7,083 nucleotides of DNA, from contig JAOTVO010000134.1 of the NCBI GenBank assembly GCA_029863355.1, positions 1-7,083 of the forward strand. Direction: 5' to 3'. The notes beneath the pieces were generated by a model, which saw nothing but the letters and a program-made list of their open reading frames with translations, ran no database searches and was not told the DNA's origin. Shown here piece after piece: positions 1 through 7,083 of this stretch. The position numbers and the translations under genes are program-made. Source of the stretch: Candidatus Krumholzibacteriia bacterium. GTDB taxonomy: Bacteria; Krumholzibacteriota; Krumholzibacteria; WVZY01; JAKEHA01. How positions within the stretch are numbered: the first letter of the stretch is position 1; each line of letters begins with the position of its first letter.

Positions 1-2631
1 GTGCGTGCGCGCGCGGACCGCTACGGTCTGCCCACCGTGGCGGCGGCGGAGGTTCTGTACCATACGCGCGCGCGGCGCGATCTGCAGGACGTGCTCACGT
101 GCATCCGCCACGGCGTCGCGCTCGCTGCCGCGGGCCGTCTCACCCGTCCCAACGCCGAGCACGACCTCAAGTCTCCCTACGCTTTCTCCCTCCTGTGGGA
201 GGACGACGCCGCCTCGGTCGCGCGCACCGAAGAGATCGCCGCGCGCTGCACGTTCACCCTCGCCGAGATCCGCTACCGCTACCCCTCGGAGTGGATGCCG
301 GAGGGCATCACCACCGCGCAGTGGCTGCGCACGCTCACCCGCGAGGGCGCGCGCGAGCGCTACCCCGAGGGGATTCCCCCGGAGGTCACGGCACAGCTCG
401 ACAAGGAGCTCGCCGTCATCTCGGAGCTGGAATACGACGGTTACTTCCTCACCATGTACGAAATCGTGCAGTTCTGCCGGCAGCGCGCCATCCTCTGTCA
501 GGGCCGCGGCTCGGCGGCGAACTCGACGGTTTGCTACTGCCTGGGCATCACCGCCGTCGACCCCGTGCAGATGGACCTCCTCTTCGAGCGCTTCCTCTCC
601 AAGGAGCGCGCGGAGCCGCCGGACATCGACCTGGACATCGAGCACGAGCGGCGCGAGGAGGCGATCCAGTGGGTCTACGAGAAGTACGGCCGCACGCACG
701 CGGCCATGGTGGCCAACGTGGTGCGCTACCGCGCGCGCTCGGCCATTCGCGAGGTGGGCAAGGCGCTCGCCGTCCCCGACTCCACGCTCGACCGCGTGGC
801 CAAGCTCTTGTCGCACTACGACACCATCACGCCGGAGGGGCTGCGCGAGGCGGGATTCGACGGCGCGGCCAGCGCGCACGCGCACCTCGCACGGCTCGCC
901 ATGGAGATCCAGGACTTCCCGCGCCACCTCTCCATCCACCCCGGTGGCTTTTTGCTGGGCCACGAGCCGGTGCGCGACCTCGTGCCCGTCGAGAACGCCA
1001 CCATGGCGCAGCGCACGGTGATCCAGTGGGACAAGGACGATCTGGAATCGATCGGCCTCTTCAAGGTGGATCTGCTGGGCTTGGGCATGCTCGCCGTTCT
1101 GCACCGCGCCTTCGATGCCATTGCGTCGCACTACGGCCAGCGGCTTACCATGGCGACGGTGCCGCGCGGCGACGAGCCGACCTTCGCGATGATCCGCCGC
1201 GCCGACACGGTGGGCACCTTCCAGATCGAGAGCCGCGCGCAGATGGCCATGCTCCCGCGATTGAAGCCGCGCACCTACTACGACCTGGTGATCGAGGTGA
1301 GCATCGTGCGGCCCGGCCCCATTACCGGCGGCATGGTGCACCCCTACCTGCGGCGGCGAAACGGAGAGGAAGCGGTTTTCTATCCCCATCCCTCGCTCGA
1401 GCCCGTCTTGAAGAAGACGCTCGGCGTGCCGCTCTTCCAGGAGCAGGTGATGAAACTCGCCGTCGTGGCCGCCGACTACACGCCCGGCGAGGCCGACCAG
1501 CTCCGGCGCGACATGGCCGCCTGGCGTCGCAGCGGCCAGCTCGAGCGCCACCGCGACAAGCTCGTGCGCCGTATGCTGACCAAGGGCATCGCGCGCGAGT
1601 TCGCCGAGCGCGTCTTCGAGCAGATCCGCGGCTTCGGCGACTACGGTTTTCCCGAGAGCCACGCGGCGAGCTTCGCCTACATCGCCTACGTCTCCGCGTG
1701 GCTCAAGTGCCACTACCCGGACGTCTTCGCGTGCGCGCTCCTCAACGCGCAGCCCATGGGCTTCTACGCGCCGGCCACCATCGTCGACGACGCGCGCCGC
1801 CACGGCGTGCGCGTGCTGCCGGTGGACGTGCAGAAGAGCGAATGGGACTGCACGCTCGAGCGCGCCCAAGAGCGCCTGCACGAGCTGGGGCGCCGGCGGC
1901 CGGGCGACGCGGGGTTGCGCCAGTACGCCGTGCGCATGGGACTGCGCTACGTCAAGGGCTTCGCCGCGCGCGACGGCGAGCGCGTGGTGGCGGCGCGCGC
2001 AGAGGGCGCACCGTTTGCATCGGTAGACGACTTCGTCGCGCGCACCGGCCTCGACGACGGCGCGCTCGAGCGCCTGGCCACCGCGGGCGCCTTCGAGGCC
2101 ATCGAGAAGACGCGGCGGAGGGCGCTGTGGCGCGCGTACGGGGCGTCGCGCGCGGCGGCGCCGCAGCTCCCCGTGGAGGAGCGCGAGCGCGCCGTGGCCT
2201 TTGCTTCCCTGTCCGCGTTCGAGACCATCGCGTGGGACTACGAGGCCACCGGCGCCAGCCCGCGCGGCCATCCGCTCGAACCGCTGCGCGAGGCGCTCGC
2301 GCGCCAGGGCCTGCCCGACGCGCGCGCCGTGGCCGCCCTCCCCGGCGGCGCGCGCGTGCGCTACGCCGGCGTCGTCATCACGCGCCAGCGCCCCGGCACC
2401 GCCAAGGGCGTGGTGTTCATGACGCTGGAGGACGAGACCGGCTTCGTGAACGTGGTCCTATGGAAGGACGTCTTCGCGCGCTTCCGCGTGCTCGCCAAGA
2501 CGGCCTCCTTCCTCGGCGTATCCGGCAAGGTCCAGAGCGAGTCGGGCGTGGTGCACGTGGTAGCCGACGCCCTGTGGGAGCCGCGGCTCGCGCAGAAGCC
2601 GCGCCAGCGGCACAGCCGCGACTTCCACTAG
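1..2631 (+). CDS. dnaE2: Error-prone DNA polymerase DnaE2 (ImuC), C-family, 5' end outside window
   Basis: This is the catalytic subunit of the damage-inducible translesion polymerase of bacteria that lack E. coli-type Pol V; it usually works with ImuA and ImuB. Residues are numbered from the first codon of the window. Seen: the end of the PHP region (about 1-40, [11 protein letters not shown]), GRGSAANS at 168-175, the PDIDLD palm motif at 207-212 (catalytic D208 and D210), the third aspartate D357 in [21 protein letters not shown] at 437-450, [20 protein letters not shown] from 478, [12 protein letters not shown] at 548-559, GLRYVKGF at 647-654, and an OB fold at about 786-862 with [17 protein letters not shown]. 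The C-terminus SRDFH is typical of DnaE2 rather than replicative DnaE1. Family members are about 1,020-1,080 residues, so some 150-200 N-terminal residues lie upstream. The GTG at position 1 is therefore an internal valine codon, not the start. All polymerase motifs are intact, so the gene looks functional. Its promoter and any LexA box are out of view. Confidence 0.96.
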   Translation: MRARADRYGLPTVAAAEVLYHTRARRDLQDVLTCIRHGVALAAAGRLTRPNAEHDLKSPYAFSLLWEDDAASVARTEEIAARCTFTLAEIRYRYPSEWMPEGITTAQWLRTLTREGARERYPEGIPPEVTAQLDKELAVISELEYDGYFLTMYEIVQFCRQRAILCQGRGSAANSTVCYCLGITAVDPVQMDLLFERFLSKERAEPPDIDLDIEHERREEAIQWVYEKYGRTHAAMVANVVRYRARSAIREVGKALAVPDSTLDRVAKLLSHYDTITPEGLREAGFDGAASAHAHLARLAMEIQDFPRHLSIHPGGFLLGHEPVRDLVPVENATMAQRTVIQWDKDDLESIGLFKVDLLGLGMLAVLHRAFDAIASHYGQRLTMATVPRGDEPTFAMIRRADTVGTFQIESRAQMAMLPRLKPRTYYDLVIEVSIVRPGPITGGMVHPYLRRRNGEEAVFYPHPSLEPVLKKTLGVPLFQEQVMKLAVVAADYTPGEADQLRRDMAAWRRSGQLERHRDKLVRRMLTKGIAREFAERVFEQIRGFGDYGFPESHAASFAYIAYVSAWLKCHYPDVFACALLNAQPMGFYAPATIVDDARRHGVRVLPVDVQKSEWDCTLERAQERLHELGRRRPGDAGLRQYAVRMGLRYVKGFAARDGERVVAARAEGAPFASVDDFVARTGLDDGALERLATAGAFEAIEKTRRRALWRAYGASRAAAPQLPVEERERAVAFASLSAFETIAWDYEATGASPRGHPLEPLREALARQGLPDARAVAALPGGARVRYAGVVITRQRPGTAKGVVFMTLEDETGFVNVVLWKDVFARFRVLAKTASFLGVSGKVQSESGVVHVVADALWEPRLAQKPRQRHSRDFH

Positions 2632-2721
2632 AAGGCGCGCAGGGCGAGATGCTCGGCTCCGCACCGGCGGCCAGGCACGGATTTCGCACTAACGGGCTGG
2701 GCGCCCTCGCGCTACAATCCT

Positions 2722-2728
2722 GGAGAGG
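2722..2728 (+). promoter_or_regulatory. Ribosome binding site for the DUF2279-like gene
   Basis: The purine-rich GGAGAGG lies 9 bases before the ATG at 2738. It supports that ATG as the start, as does the signal peptide that follows immediately. The next in-frame methionine is residue 88, which would remove the signal peptide. Confidence 0.7.
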
Positions 2729-2737
2729 TTCCGGCCC

Positions 2738-3772
2738 ATGCAGTTCCGCCCAACCTGCATCTCCCGAGCGTCCCGTCTGGCGCTCCTCCTGGCCGTGCCG
2801 GTGGCCCTGCTGCCCGCGGCGGCGGCGTGGAGCGCCCCCGAGCGAGGCGAGGCGCCCGCCGCGGCGGTCGTCGGCGAGGCGGGACCCGCCCGCGAGACCC
2901 CGCCCGAGGACTTCCTCCGCGACTCGGCGGCGCCGGTGCCCGTGGATCCGGCGGATCCACGCCTGCTCGAGGGACCACAGAAGGCGCCCGCCGGGCGCAT
3001 GGCGGTGGTCTACGCGACCTACGCCGCCGGCTATGTCTCTCTCGCCCACGTCGGCACCCGCCTGGGCGTCGACGGCGACTACCAGATCCGCCGGCTCGAG
3101 TCCGCCTACATGTACGACGTCTTCGGGCACGTCTTCTTCACGCGCGAACTCGGTCTGGCCCTGGGCTCGCTCAATCGCTGGGCGGGGATGCCCGACGCCA
3201 GGGCCCGCCGCGCCGGCGCCTGGTACGGCGCCTTCGGCATGCAGACCTTGGAGGAGATCCTCAACGGCTTCATGCCCACCGCCCGGCTCGACCCCATCGA
3301 CATCGTCTCCAATGCCATGGGCGCCTGGTGGGCCGACGGCGGCGAGGCGCTGCGCCGGCGCAGCCCCCTCTTCGCGCGCCTCTCGCTCCAGTACGGCGTG
3401 AAATCCGTGCAGCGCGTCTTCACCTACCACGAGTCCAACAACATCCTCGGCAGCTACTGGCACGACTACGTGAACGGCCGCTGGGGACTGGGCTTCGACG
3501 TGGGTCCCAGCGACCGCCGCTGGGTGACGCTGCTGGCCACCTACGAGATCACGAGTATGGACGTGCACGTCATGCAGAACCGCTTCGGGCTCGCCGTGGA
3601 ATTGCCCGTCTTTTCGTGGCTCTCTCCCATGCTGCGCCACGCCCCCGGCGGGACGACCTTCCTCTCCGTGTACGAGTGGATGGACCGGCGCCTCATGTTT
3701 CCGCTGCTAACTGTTCAGCTAATGACTGTCGATGTGGCGCCGTTCAGTAATCGCCAACCGTTCCACGAATAG
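2738..3772 (+). CDS. Exported protein resembling DUF2279 (YfiM-like)
   Basis: This is a 344-residue protein of unknown function, probably periplasmic or outer-membrane associated. Seen: a signal peptide (basic residues to 13, hydrophobic run 14-30, likely cleavage after WSA at 31-33), then a Pro/Ala/Glu-rich linker to about 85. A helical core at about 88-200 carries D127-VFG-H131, LEEILNGF (171-178), D188 and SNAMGAWW (191-198). A region with alternating strand-like residues follows (about 215-335), with [15 protein letters not shown] at 239-253. The pattern DxxGH, then E with GF, then D with N..GA, then a DYNG-like segment, matches what I remember of DUF2279 proteins, so that assignment is from memory. 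Cys7 is not in a lipobox, so it is not an obvious lipoprotein. It lies 105 bases after dnaE2 with no clear terminator between, so read-through is possible, though no functional link is known. The last 25 or so codons use many A/T third positions, unlike the rest of the gene. It could be a diverged VanZ-like or other envelope protein. Confidence 0.75.
   Translation: MQFRPTCISRASRLALLLAVPVALLPAAAAWSAPERGEAPAAAVVGEAGPARETPPEDFLRDSAAPVPVDPADPRLLEGPQKAPAGRMAVVYATYAAGYVSLAHVGTRLGVDGDYQIRRLESAYMYDVFGHVFFTRELGLALGSLNRWAGMPDARARRAGAWYGAFGMQTLEEILNGFMPTARLDPIDIVSNAMGAWWADGGEALRRRSPLFARLSLQYGVKSVQRVFTYHESNNILGSYWHDYVNGRWGLGFDVGPSDRRWVTLLATYEITSMDVHVMQNRFGLAVELPVFSWLSPMLRHAPGGTTFLSVYEWMDRRLMFPLLTVQLMTVDVAPFSNRQPFHE
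2941..2961. repeat. Perfect inverted repeat inside the DUF2279-like gene
   Basis: CGTGGATCC (2941-2949) and GGATCCACG (2953-2961) are exact reverse complements separated by GGC, a 9-bp stem with a 3-base loop. The repeat lies within codons for VDPADPR at residues 69-75, in the linker after the signal peptide. The two DP dipeptides partly explain it, so it may be incidental. Confidence 0.5.
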
Positions 3773-3809
3773 TAGTCACTATACGTTAGTCGTATTGTAG
3801 TCTCTATAC
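3772..3809. repeat. Short imperfect direct repeats in the AT-rich convergent spacer
   Basis: GTAGTCACTATAC (3772-3784) and GTAGTCTCTATAC (3797-3809) match at 12 of 13 positions, 25 bases apart. A third TAGTC lies between them at 3787-3791, followed by GTAT. The copies sit directly after the stop codon of the DUF2279-like gene, in the most AT-rich part of the window: I count 22 G/C in the 60 bases 3761-3820. The unequal spacing of the TAGTC cores (14 and 11 bases) argues against a regular iteron array. They could be a degraded mobile-element end, a protein-binding site or chance. Confidence 0.4.
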
Positions 3810-3846
3810 ATACCGCAATTACGAGGCCTGAGGCTCCCCGGGCGTC

Positions 3847-3860
3847 TCTCGCCGGCGAGA
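3847..3860. other. 14-bp perfect palindrome between convergent genes
   Basis: TCTCGCCGGCGAGA reads the same on both strands. It lies between two convergent genes, where a bidirectional terminator would be expected. As a hairpin it allows only about 5 bp plus a 4-base loop, and no T-run follows on either strand (only TT on the plus strand). It is thus a weak candidate for a terminator stem or a binding site. I see no better terminator in the spacer 3773-3900. Confidence 0.25.
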
Positions 3861-3900
3861 TTCTGCGCTGCGGAAGACTGTGCGCGCCGTCTCACATCCC

Positions 3901-5556
3901 TCAGCGAAACGCGCCGGGATGTCGCGTGTGAAACGCGGTGGCGCGCTGGTAGGCGCTTGCCACCTCGAGCAGGCGTCCCTCCGCGAACAGGCGTCCCATG
4001 AAGGTGACGCTGACCGGCGTTCCCTCCTCCGTGAAGCCGTTAGGCAGCACGACGCACGGGTGGCCGGTGAGGTTGGTGAGCAGCAGGTTGTCCCCCCCGA
4101 AGCTGGGGCAGACGTAGACGTCGACGTCGAGGTCCGCCATGGCCTCGATCAATAGCGCCCGGATGCGGTTGGCCTGGACGTACTCGACGGCCGGCACCAG
4201 CCGCGCGCCGCGCAGCACGTTGGGCCACGCGTTCTTGATCTGGCGCACGAGGAGGTCGTCGCGCCCGGAGCGGGTGAGCTCGTCGAAGGCGGCGGCCGCC
4301 TCCACGGTGAGGATGAGGGGCAACGCTTCCACCGGGAGATCGGGCAGCGTCACCGGCACGAGAACGGCACCGAGCGCTTCCAGCGTCTCCAGGGTGGCGC
4401 GGTCGAAGTCGCGGTTCGGGTACTCCTCGTCGAACGCGGCGGCCACATAGCCGATGCGCATGCCGGCGATCCCCGCGCGGCCGTCGTAGGCGAAGGGCGC
4501 ATCGATCACGCTCGCGTCGCGCCCGTCGGCGCCGCGGATGGCGTCGAAGACGATCGCGCAGTCTTCCACGGTGCGGCAGATGGGCCCGATCTTGTCCATC
4601 GACCACGAGAGCGCCATGGCTCCCGCGCGGCTCACGCGGCCGAATGTGGGGCGAAGCCCGGTGGTCCCGCAGCGGGCGGACGGCGAGACGATCGAGCCCC
4701 ACGTCTCCGTCCCGATGGCGAAGGCGACCAGTCCCGCGGCCGTCGCCGAAGCCGGGCCCGCCGACGACCCGCTCGACCCCTGCTCCGGGTTCCACGGGTT
4801 GCGCGTGGTTCCGCCGTACCACACGTCGCCCCAGGCCAGCGCACCCAGCGTGAGCTTGGCCACCAGCACGGCGCCGGCCTCCTCCAGCCTGCGCACCACG
4901 GTGGCCGCGTCGTCGATCACCTGTTCCTTGTACGGCGCCGCCCCCCACGTCGTGCGGTATCCGGGCACGGCCAGCAGATCCTTGGCGCCGTAAGGGATCC
5001 CGTGCAGCGGACCGCGGTACTCCCCGGCCGCGATCTCTGCGTCGGCGCGGCGCGCCTGCGCCGTGGCGAGGTCCTCGGTGAGCGTGATCACGCACTCCAG
5101 CGTGGGGCCGTGCGCCTTCAACCGATCGAGATACATGCGGGTGAGCTGCGTAGACGTGACCTTGCGCGTGCGCACCAGCTCGGCCAGGTCACGCACCGAG
5201 TAGAAGGCGAGGTCCTCGAGGTCCTCGGGCACCGCCGTCTCACGCGCCGCGCCCAGCGCGAGCGCGCCGTCCTCGCCCGAAAGGGCGAAGCCTCGCGGCC
5301 GCGGGTCGAACACCAGGGCGGGTGCCACCGCGTTGTTGAGCGGAACGGACCGCATTTTGGCGTACGCCTCGCGGTAGTCGGCGAGGTCGTCGCGCATGGA
5401 GTCGCGCTCGGCGCTGGTGAAGCGGATATCGATCAGGTCCTCGGCCGCTTCGATCATCGCCGAGGTGATCTCGCGAGTGTCCTCGCTCGCGCCCAGGCCG
5501 TATCCCGCCAGCGCGGCGGCGGCGACCAGCGCCGCCGCCCAAACTCTCCTCTTCAT
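3901..5556 (-). CDS. Exported amidase-signature family hydrolase
   Basis: This is a 551-residue serine hydrolase of the amidase signature (AS) family, which cleaves amide bonds by a Ser-cisSer-Lys triad; the substrate cannot be told from sequence. Seen: a signal peptide (MKRR, hydrophobic 6-22, likely cleavage near 23), so it probably acts in the periplasm or outside. A mostly helical extension covers about 29-110, with VPLNNAVAPALVFDP at 71-85. The AS core then carries Lys192 in GIPYGAKD, cis-Ser264 in GSSAGP, and nucleophile Ser288 in GTETWGSIVSPS, followed by GLRPTFGRVS (300-309) and SMDKIGPICRTVED. Ser264 and Ser288 are 24 residues apart, as in characterised AS enzymes. The core departs from the common GGSSGGS and DTGGS forms. 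The export signal and the absence of gatB/gatC here argue against a GatA role in tRNA amidation. The ATG at 5556 is supported by a good ribosome binding site. The gene starts 40 bases after the FHA-GAF-phosphatase gene on the same strand, probably in one operon. Confidence 0.93.
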   Translation of the reverse strand: MKRRVWAAALVAAAALAGYGLGASEDTREITSAMIEAAEDLIDIRFTSAERDSMRDDLADYREAYAKMRSVPLNNAVAPALVFDPRPRGFALSGEDGALALGAARETAVPEDLEDLAFYSVRDLAELVRTRKVTSTQLTRMYLDRLKAHGPTLECVITLTEDLATAQARRADAEIAAGEYRGPLHGIPYGAKDLLAVPGYRTTWGAAPYKEQVIDDAATVVRRLEEAGAVLVAKLTLGALAWGDVWYGGTTRNPWNPEQGSSGSSAGPASATAAGLVAFAIGTETWGSIVSPSARCGTTGLRPTFGRVSRAGAMALSWSMDKIGPICRTVEDCAIVFDAIRGADGRDASVIDAPFAYDGRAGIAGMRIGYVAAAFDEEYPNRDFDRATLETLEALGAVLVPVTLPDLPVEALPLILTVEAAAAFDELTRSGRDDLLVRQIKNAWPNVLRGARLVPAVEYVQANRIRALLIEAMADLDVDVYVCPSFGGDNLLLTNLTGHPCVVLPNGFTEEGTPVSVTFMGRLFAEGRLLEVASAYQRATAFHTRHPGAFR

Positions 5557-5562
5557 CGCGTG

Positions 5563-5569
5563 CTCCTTT
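5563..5569 (-). promoter_or_regulatory. Ribosome binding site for the amidase
   Basis: Read on the minus strand, AAAGGAG lies 6 bases before the ATG at 5556-5554. It fixes that start and occupies much of the 40-base gap after the phosphatase gene. I see no promoter or terminator in the gap, which supports co-transcription. Confidence 0.75.
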
Positions 5570-5596
5570 CCTATGTGCGATCGTCGCGCCGCTGCC

Positions 5597-7083
5597 TCAG
5601 GCCCGGCGGCGCATCAGGATGAGGGTGAGGTCGTCCGAGGTCGACTCCCCGCCGAGAAACCGCTGCACCTCGCCGATGATCTGCTCGCGGATGTGCGGCA
5701 GCCCCTCGCCGCGCAGGGCGCAGAGCCGCTCCTTCACGCTATCCAGTCCCAGGAAGCTCTCACCGTCCGTGGTGGCTTCCGGGATGCCGTCGGAGAAGAT
5801 GGCGATCATGTCGCCGGGCGCCAGCGTGACCTCGGCCGTCTCGAACATCGGCTCCTCGATCATCGCCACCGGCAGGCCCGTCGAATCGAGCGCGTCGCAC
5901 GAACCGTCGGCGTGCATGACGAGCGGCGGCTCGTGGCCCGCGTTGACGTAGCGGAGTTTTCCCGTCGTCGCGTCGAACTCGCCCACGAACAGGGTGAGGA
6001 ACTGTTCCTCCGTGAGGCTGCGGAATAGCTGCCGGTGCAGGTGGCGCACGAGCTGTGAGAGGTCGTCGTCGATCTCCGCCAGCATGCCGATGAGCACGGT
6101 GGCAGCGCCCATGGCCAGCGCCGCCGGCATCCCCTTGCCGGAGACGTCGCCCAGCGCCACGACGTAGCGGCTCTCGCCGCGCGAGGCGCAGTGATAGAGG
6201 TCGCCGCCCACCGCACGGCACATGAGCTGGAACGCCTCCACCTCGTAGCCCTCGGGCGGCTCCCCGACCGGCGGGAGCATGGCGCGCTGGATCTGCGCCG
6301 CCGTGCGCAGATCGCGCTCGTAGCTCAGGTTGCGCAGCTTCACCGCCACCGCGTTGGCCGTGGCCGTGAGCACTTCCAGGTCGGCCTTGCCGTAGCGCAC
6401 CTCGGGACTGGCCGTGTCCACGTAGAGGATCCCGCGCACGCGCTGGTTGTCGAAGAGCGGCGCTGCCATCGCGGAACGCAGATTGAGCGACAGGATGCTG
6501 TGCTGGTCGAGGTAGCGCGGGTCCTCGAAGGGATTGGCGACGAGGATGGCGTCGCGCTGACTGATGACCTCGCTCACGATGGTCGACGAGAGCTGGAGCG
6601 GCGCGTCCGTGTCCCCCGCGCGGATCCAGCGCGAGCGCACCTCCACGGGCGTGGCTTCGCCGCGGTCCTCGAGCAGCACCACGCGATCCGCGACCACGTA
6701 TTGGGAGACGAAGCGGCACGCCGCCTGCCCCACCGACGCATCGTCGTGCCCGGAGGCGAGCAGCTCGAACAGGCCCGCGCTCATGTCGACGATGCGATCG
6801 CGCGCGGCGGCGGAGTAGCCGTCGCGGATGTTGTAGCGCAGCCGCGTGGTCACCTGGCCGTGGCCCACGAAGCTCCGCGAGATGGGTAGCTCCGCCGCGC
6901 GGCGCAAAAGCGCGCCCGCGAAGCTCACCATCGCCCCCGCCGGCACTTCGGTCTCGTTGGAGCCGACGCGCCGCCCGTTGACCTCGGTGCCGTTGGTGCT
7001 TCCCAAATCGCGCACGAACAGGCGCTCGCCCTGCACGCGGATCACGGCGTGGCTCTTGCTCACGCGCGCCGCCTGAATCTTGA
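5597..7083 (-). CDS. FHA-GAF-PP2C (SpoIIE/RsbU-type) serine phosphatase, 5' end outside window
   Basis: This is a cytosolic signalling protein. FHA domains bind phosphothreonine peptides, GAF domains sense small ligands or mediate dimerisation, and SpoIIE-type PP2C domains commonly dephosphorylate anti-anti-sigma proteins. Residues are numbered from the GTG at 7063. Seen: most of an FHA domain (VSKSHAVI, then RDLGSTNGTEVNG at 18-30), a GAF domain at about 95-243 (ANPFEDPRY, RGILYVDT), a helical linker with AAQIQRAMLPP at 255-265, and the phosphatase at about 270-486. Likely metal ligands are D288 (VGGDLYH), D306 (LGDVSGKGMPAAL), D425 (FSDGIPEAT) and D477 (SDDLTLIL). The frame stays open from 7063 to the window edge and encodes KIQAAR before VSKSHA, which continues the FHA fold. 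The GTG is therefore not the start, and the Gly-Arg strand of the FHA is off-window. One oddity is His291, where many RsbU-like enzymes have Asp (GGDYYD). No anti-sigma or STAS gene is in view, so its target is unknown. Confidence 0.94.
   Translation of the reverse strand, partial: KIQAARVSKSHAVIRVQGERLFVRDLGSTNGTEVNGRRVGSNETEVPAGAMVSFAGALLRRAAELPISRSFVGHGQVTTRLRYNIRDGYSAAARDRIVDMSAGLFELLASGHDDASVGQAACRFVSQYVVADRVVLLEDRGEATPVEVRSRWIRAGDTDAPLQLSSTIVSEVISQRDAILVANPFEDPRYLDQHSILSLNLRSAMAAPLFDNQRVRGILYVDTASPEVRYGKADLEVLTATANAVAVKLRNLSYERDLRTAAQIQRAMLPPVGEPPEGYEVEAFQLMCRAVGGDLYHCASRGESRYVVALGDVSGKGMPAALAMGAATVLIGMLAEIDDDLSQLVRHLHRQLFRSLTEEQFLTLFVGEFDATTGKLRYVNAGHEPPLVMHADGSCDALDSTGLPVAMIEEPMFETAEVTLAPGDMIAIFSDGIPEATTDGESFLGLDSVKERLCALRGEGLPHIREQIIGEVQRFLGGESTSDDLTLILMRRRA

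Noticed and set aside
1..3. GTG as the start codon of dnaE2
   Set aside because: The protein is already inside the PHP domain at this point and the family is some 150-200 residues longer, so the codon is internal.
2713..2718. TACAAT as a possible -10 element for the DUF2279-like gene
   Set aside because: It would place the transcription start at about 2725, inside the Shine-Dalgarno sequence, and no -35 hexamer is found at 16-18 bases upstream.
99..3401. A very long open frame on the plus strand overlapping dnaE2 and the next gene
   Set aside because: Its translation is almost wholly Arg, Ala, Pro, Gly and His with no family motifs. It is a by-product of high GC in a second frame of real genes.
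2417..3640. A 407-codon open frame on the minus strand opposite the DUF2279-like gene
   Set aside because: It has low-complexity composition, no recognisable domain and no ribosome binding site that I can see. The opposite strand has a signal peptide and a family-like motif pattern.
3781..3812. Promoter-like AT-rich hexamers in the convergent spacer (TATACA on plus; TACAAT and TATAGT on minus)
   Set aside because: No gene lies downstream in the correct orientation on either strand, and no paired -35 element is evident. Such hexamers are expected in a patch this AT-rich.
5209..5226. Tandem repeat of GAGGTCCTC
   Set aside because: It is two copies in frame within the amidase, encoding EDLEDL. 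This is ordinary coding repetition.

Overview
This is a GC-rich window, with almost every codon ending in G or C, holding four protein-coding genes. Two run rightward (1-2631 and 2738-3772) and two run leftward (3901-5556 and 5597-7083). The pairs converge on a short AT-rich spacer at about 3773-3900. The outermost genes are both cut by the window edges. There is no rRNA, tRNA, CRISPR array, integrase or transposase gene. No gene-free stretch exceeds about 130 bases.

The left gene is the error-prone, C-family DNA polymerase DnaE2 (ImuC), missing only its N-terminal PHP region. It is recognisable from its catalytic aspartates, its [12 protein letters not shown] block, its OB fold and its terminal SRDFH. 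It belongs to damage-induced mutagenesis, so imuA/imuB-type genes may lie upstream, outside the window. After a 105-base gap comes a secreted or envelope protein that resembles the DUF2279 (YfiM-like) group. Its tail and the following spacer drop sharply in GC and carry short imperfect repeats.

The leftward pair looks like a two-gene operon with a 40-base gap. Its upstream member is a signalling protein with FHA, GAF and SpoIIE/RsbU-type PP2C phosphatase domains, cut by the right edge inside the FHA domain. Its downstream member is an amidase-signature hydrolase with an N-terminal signal peptide. The arrangement suggests that a phosphoprotein-sensing regulator and an exported hydrolase are co-expressed. 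Nothing in the window shows that they act together.

The organism is probably a high-GC Gram-negative bacterium. DnaE2, an FHA-GAF-PP2C protein and an exported amidase together would fit Myxococcota, Gemmatimonadota or a similar uncultured phylum, but the window alone cannot decide this. All four genes belong to known families. I see no clear undescribed system. The points most worth a second look are the compositional break near 3700-3820, the phosphatase-amidase pairing, and the altered motif residues in those two proteins.
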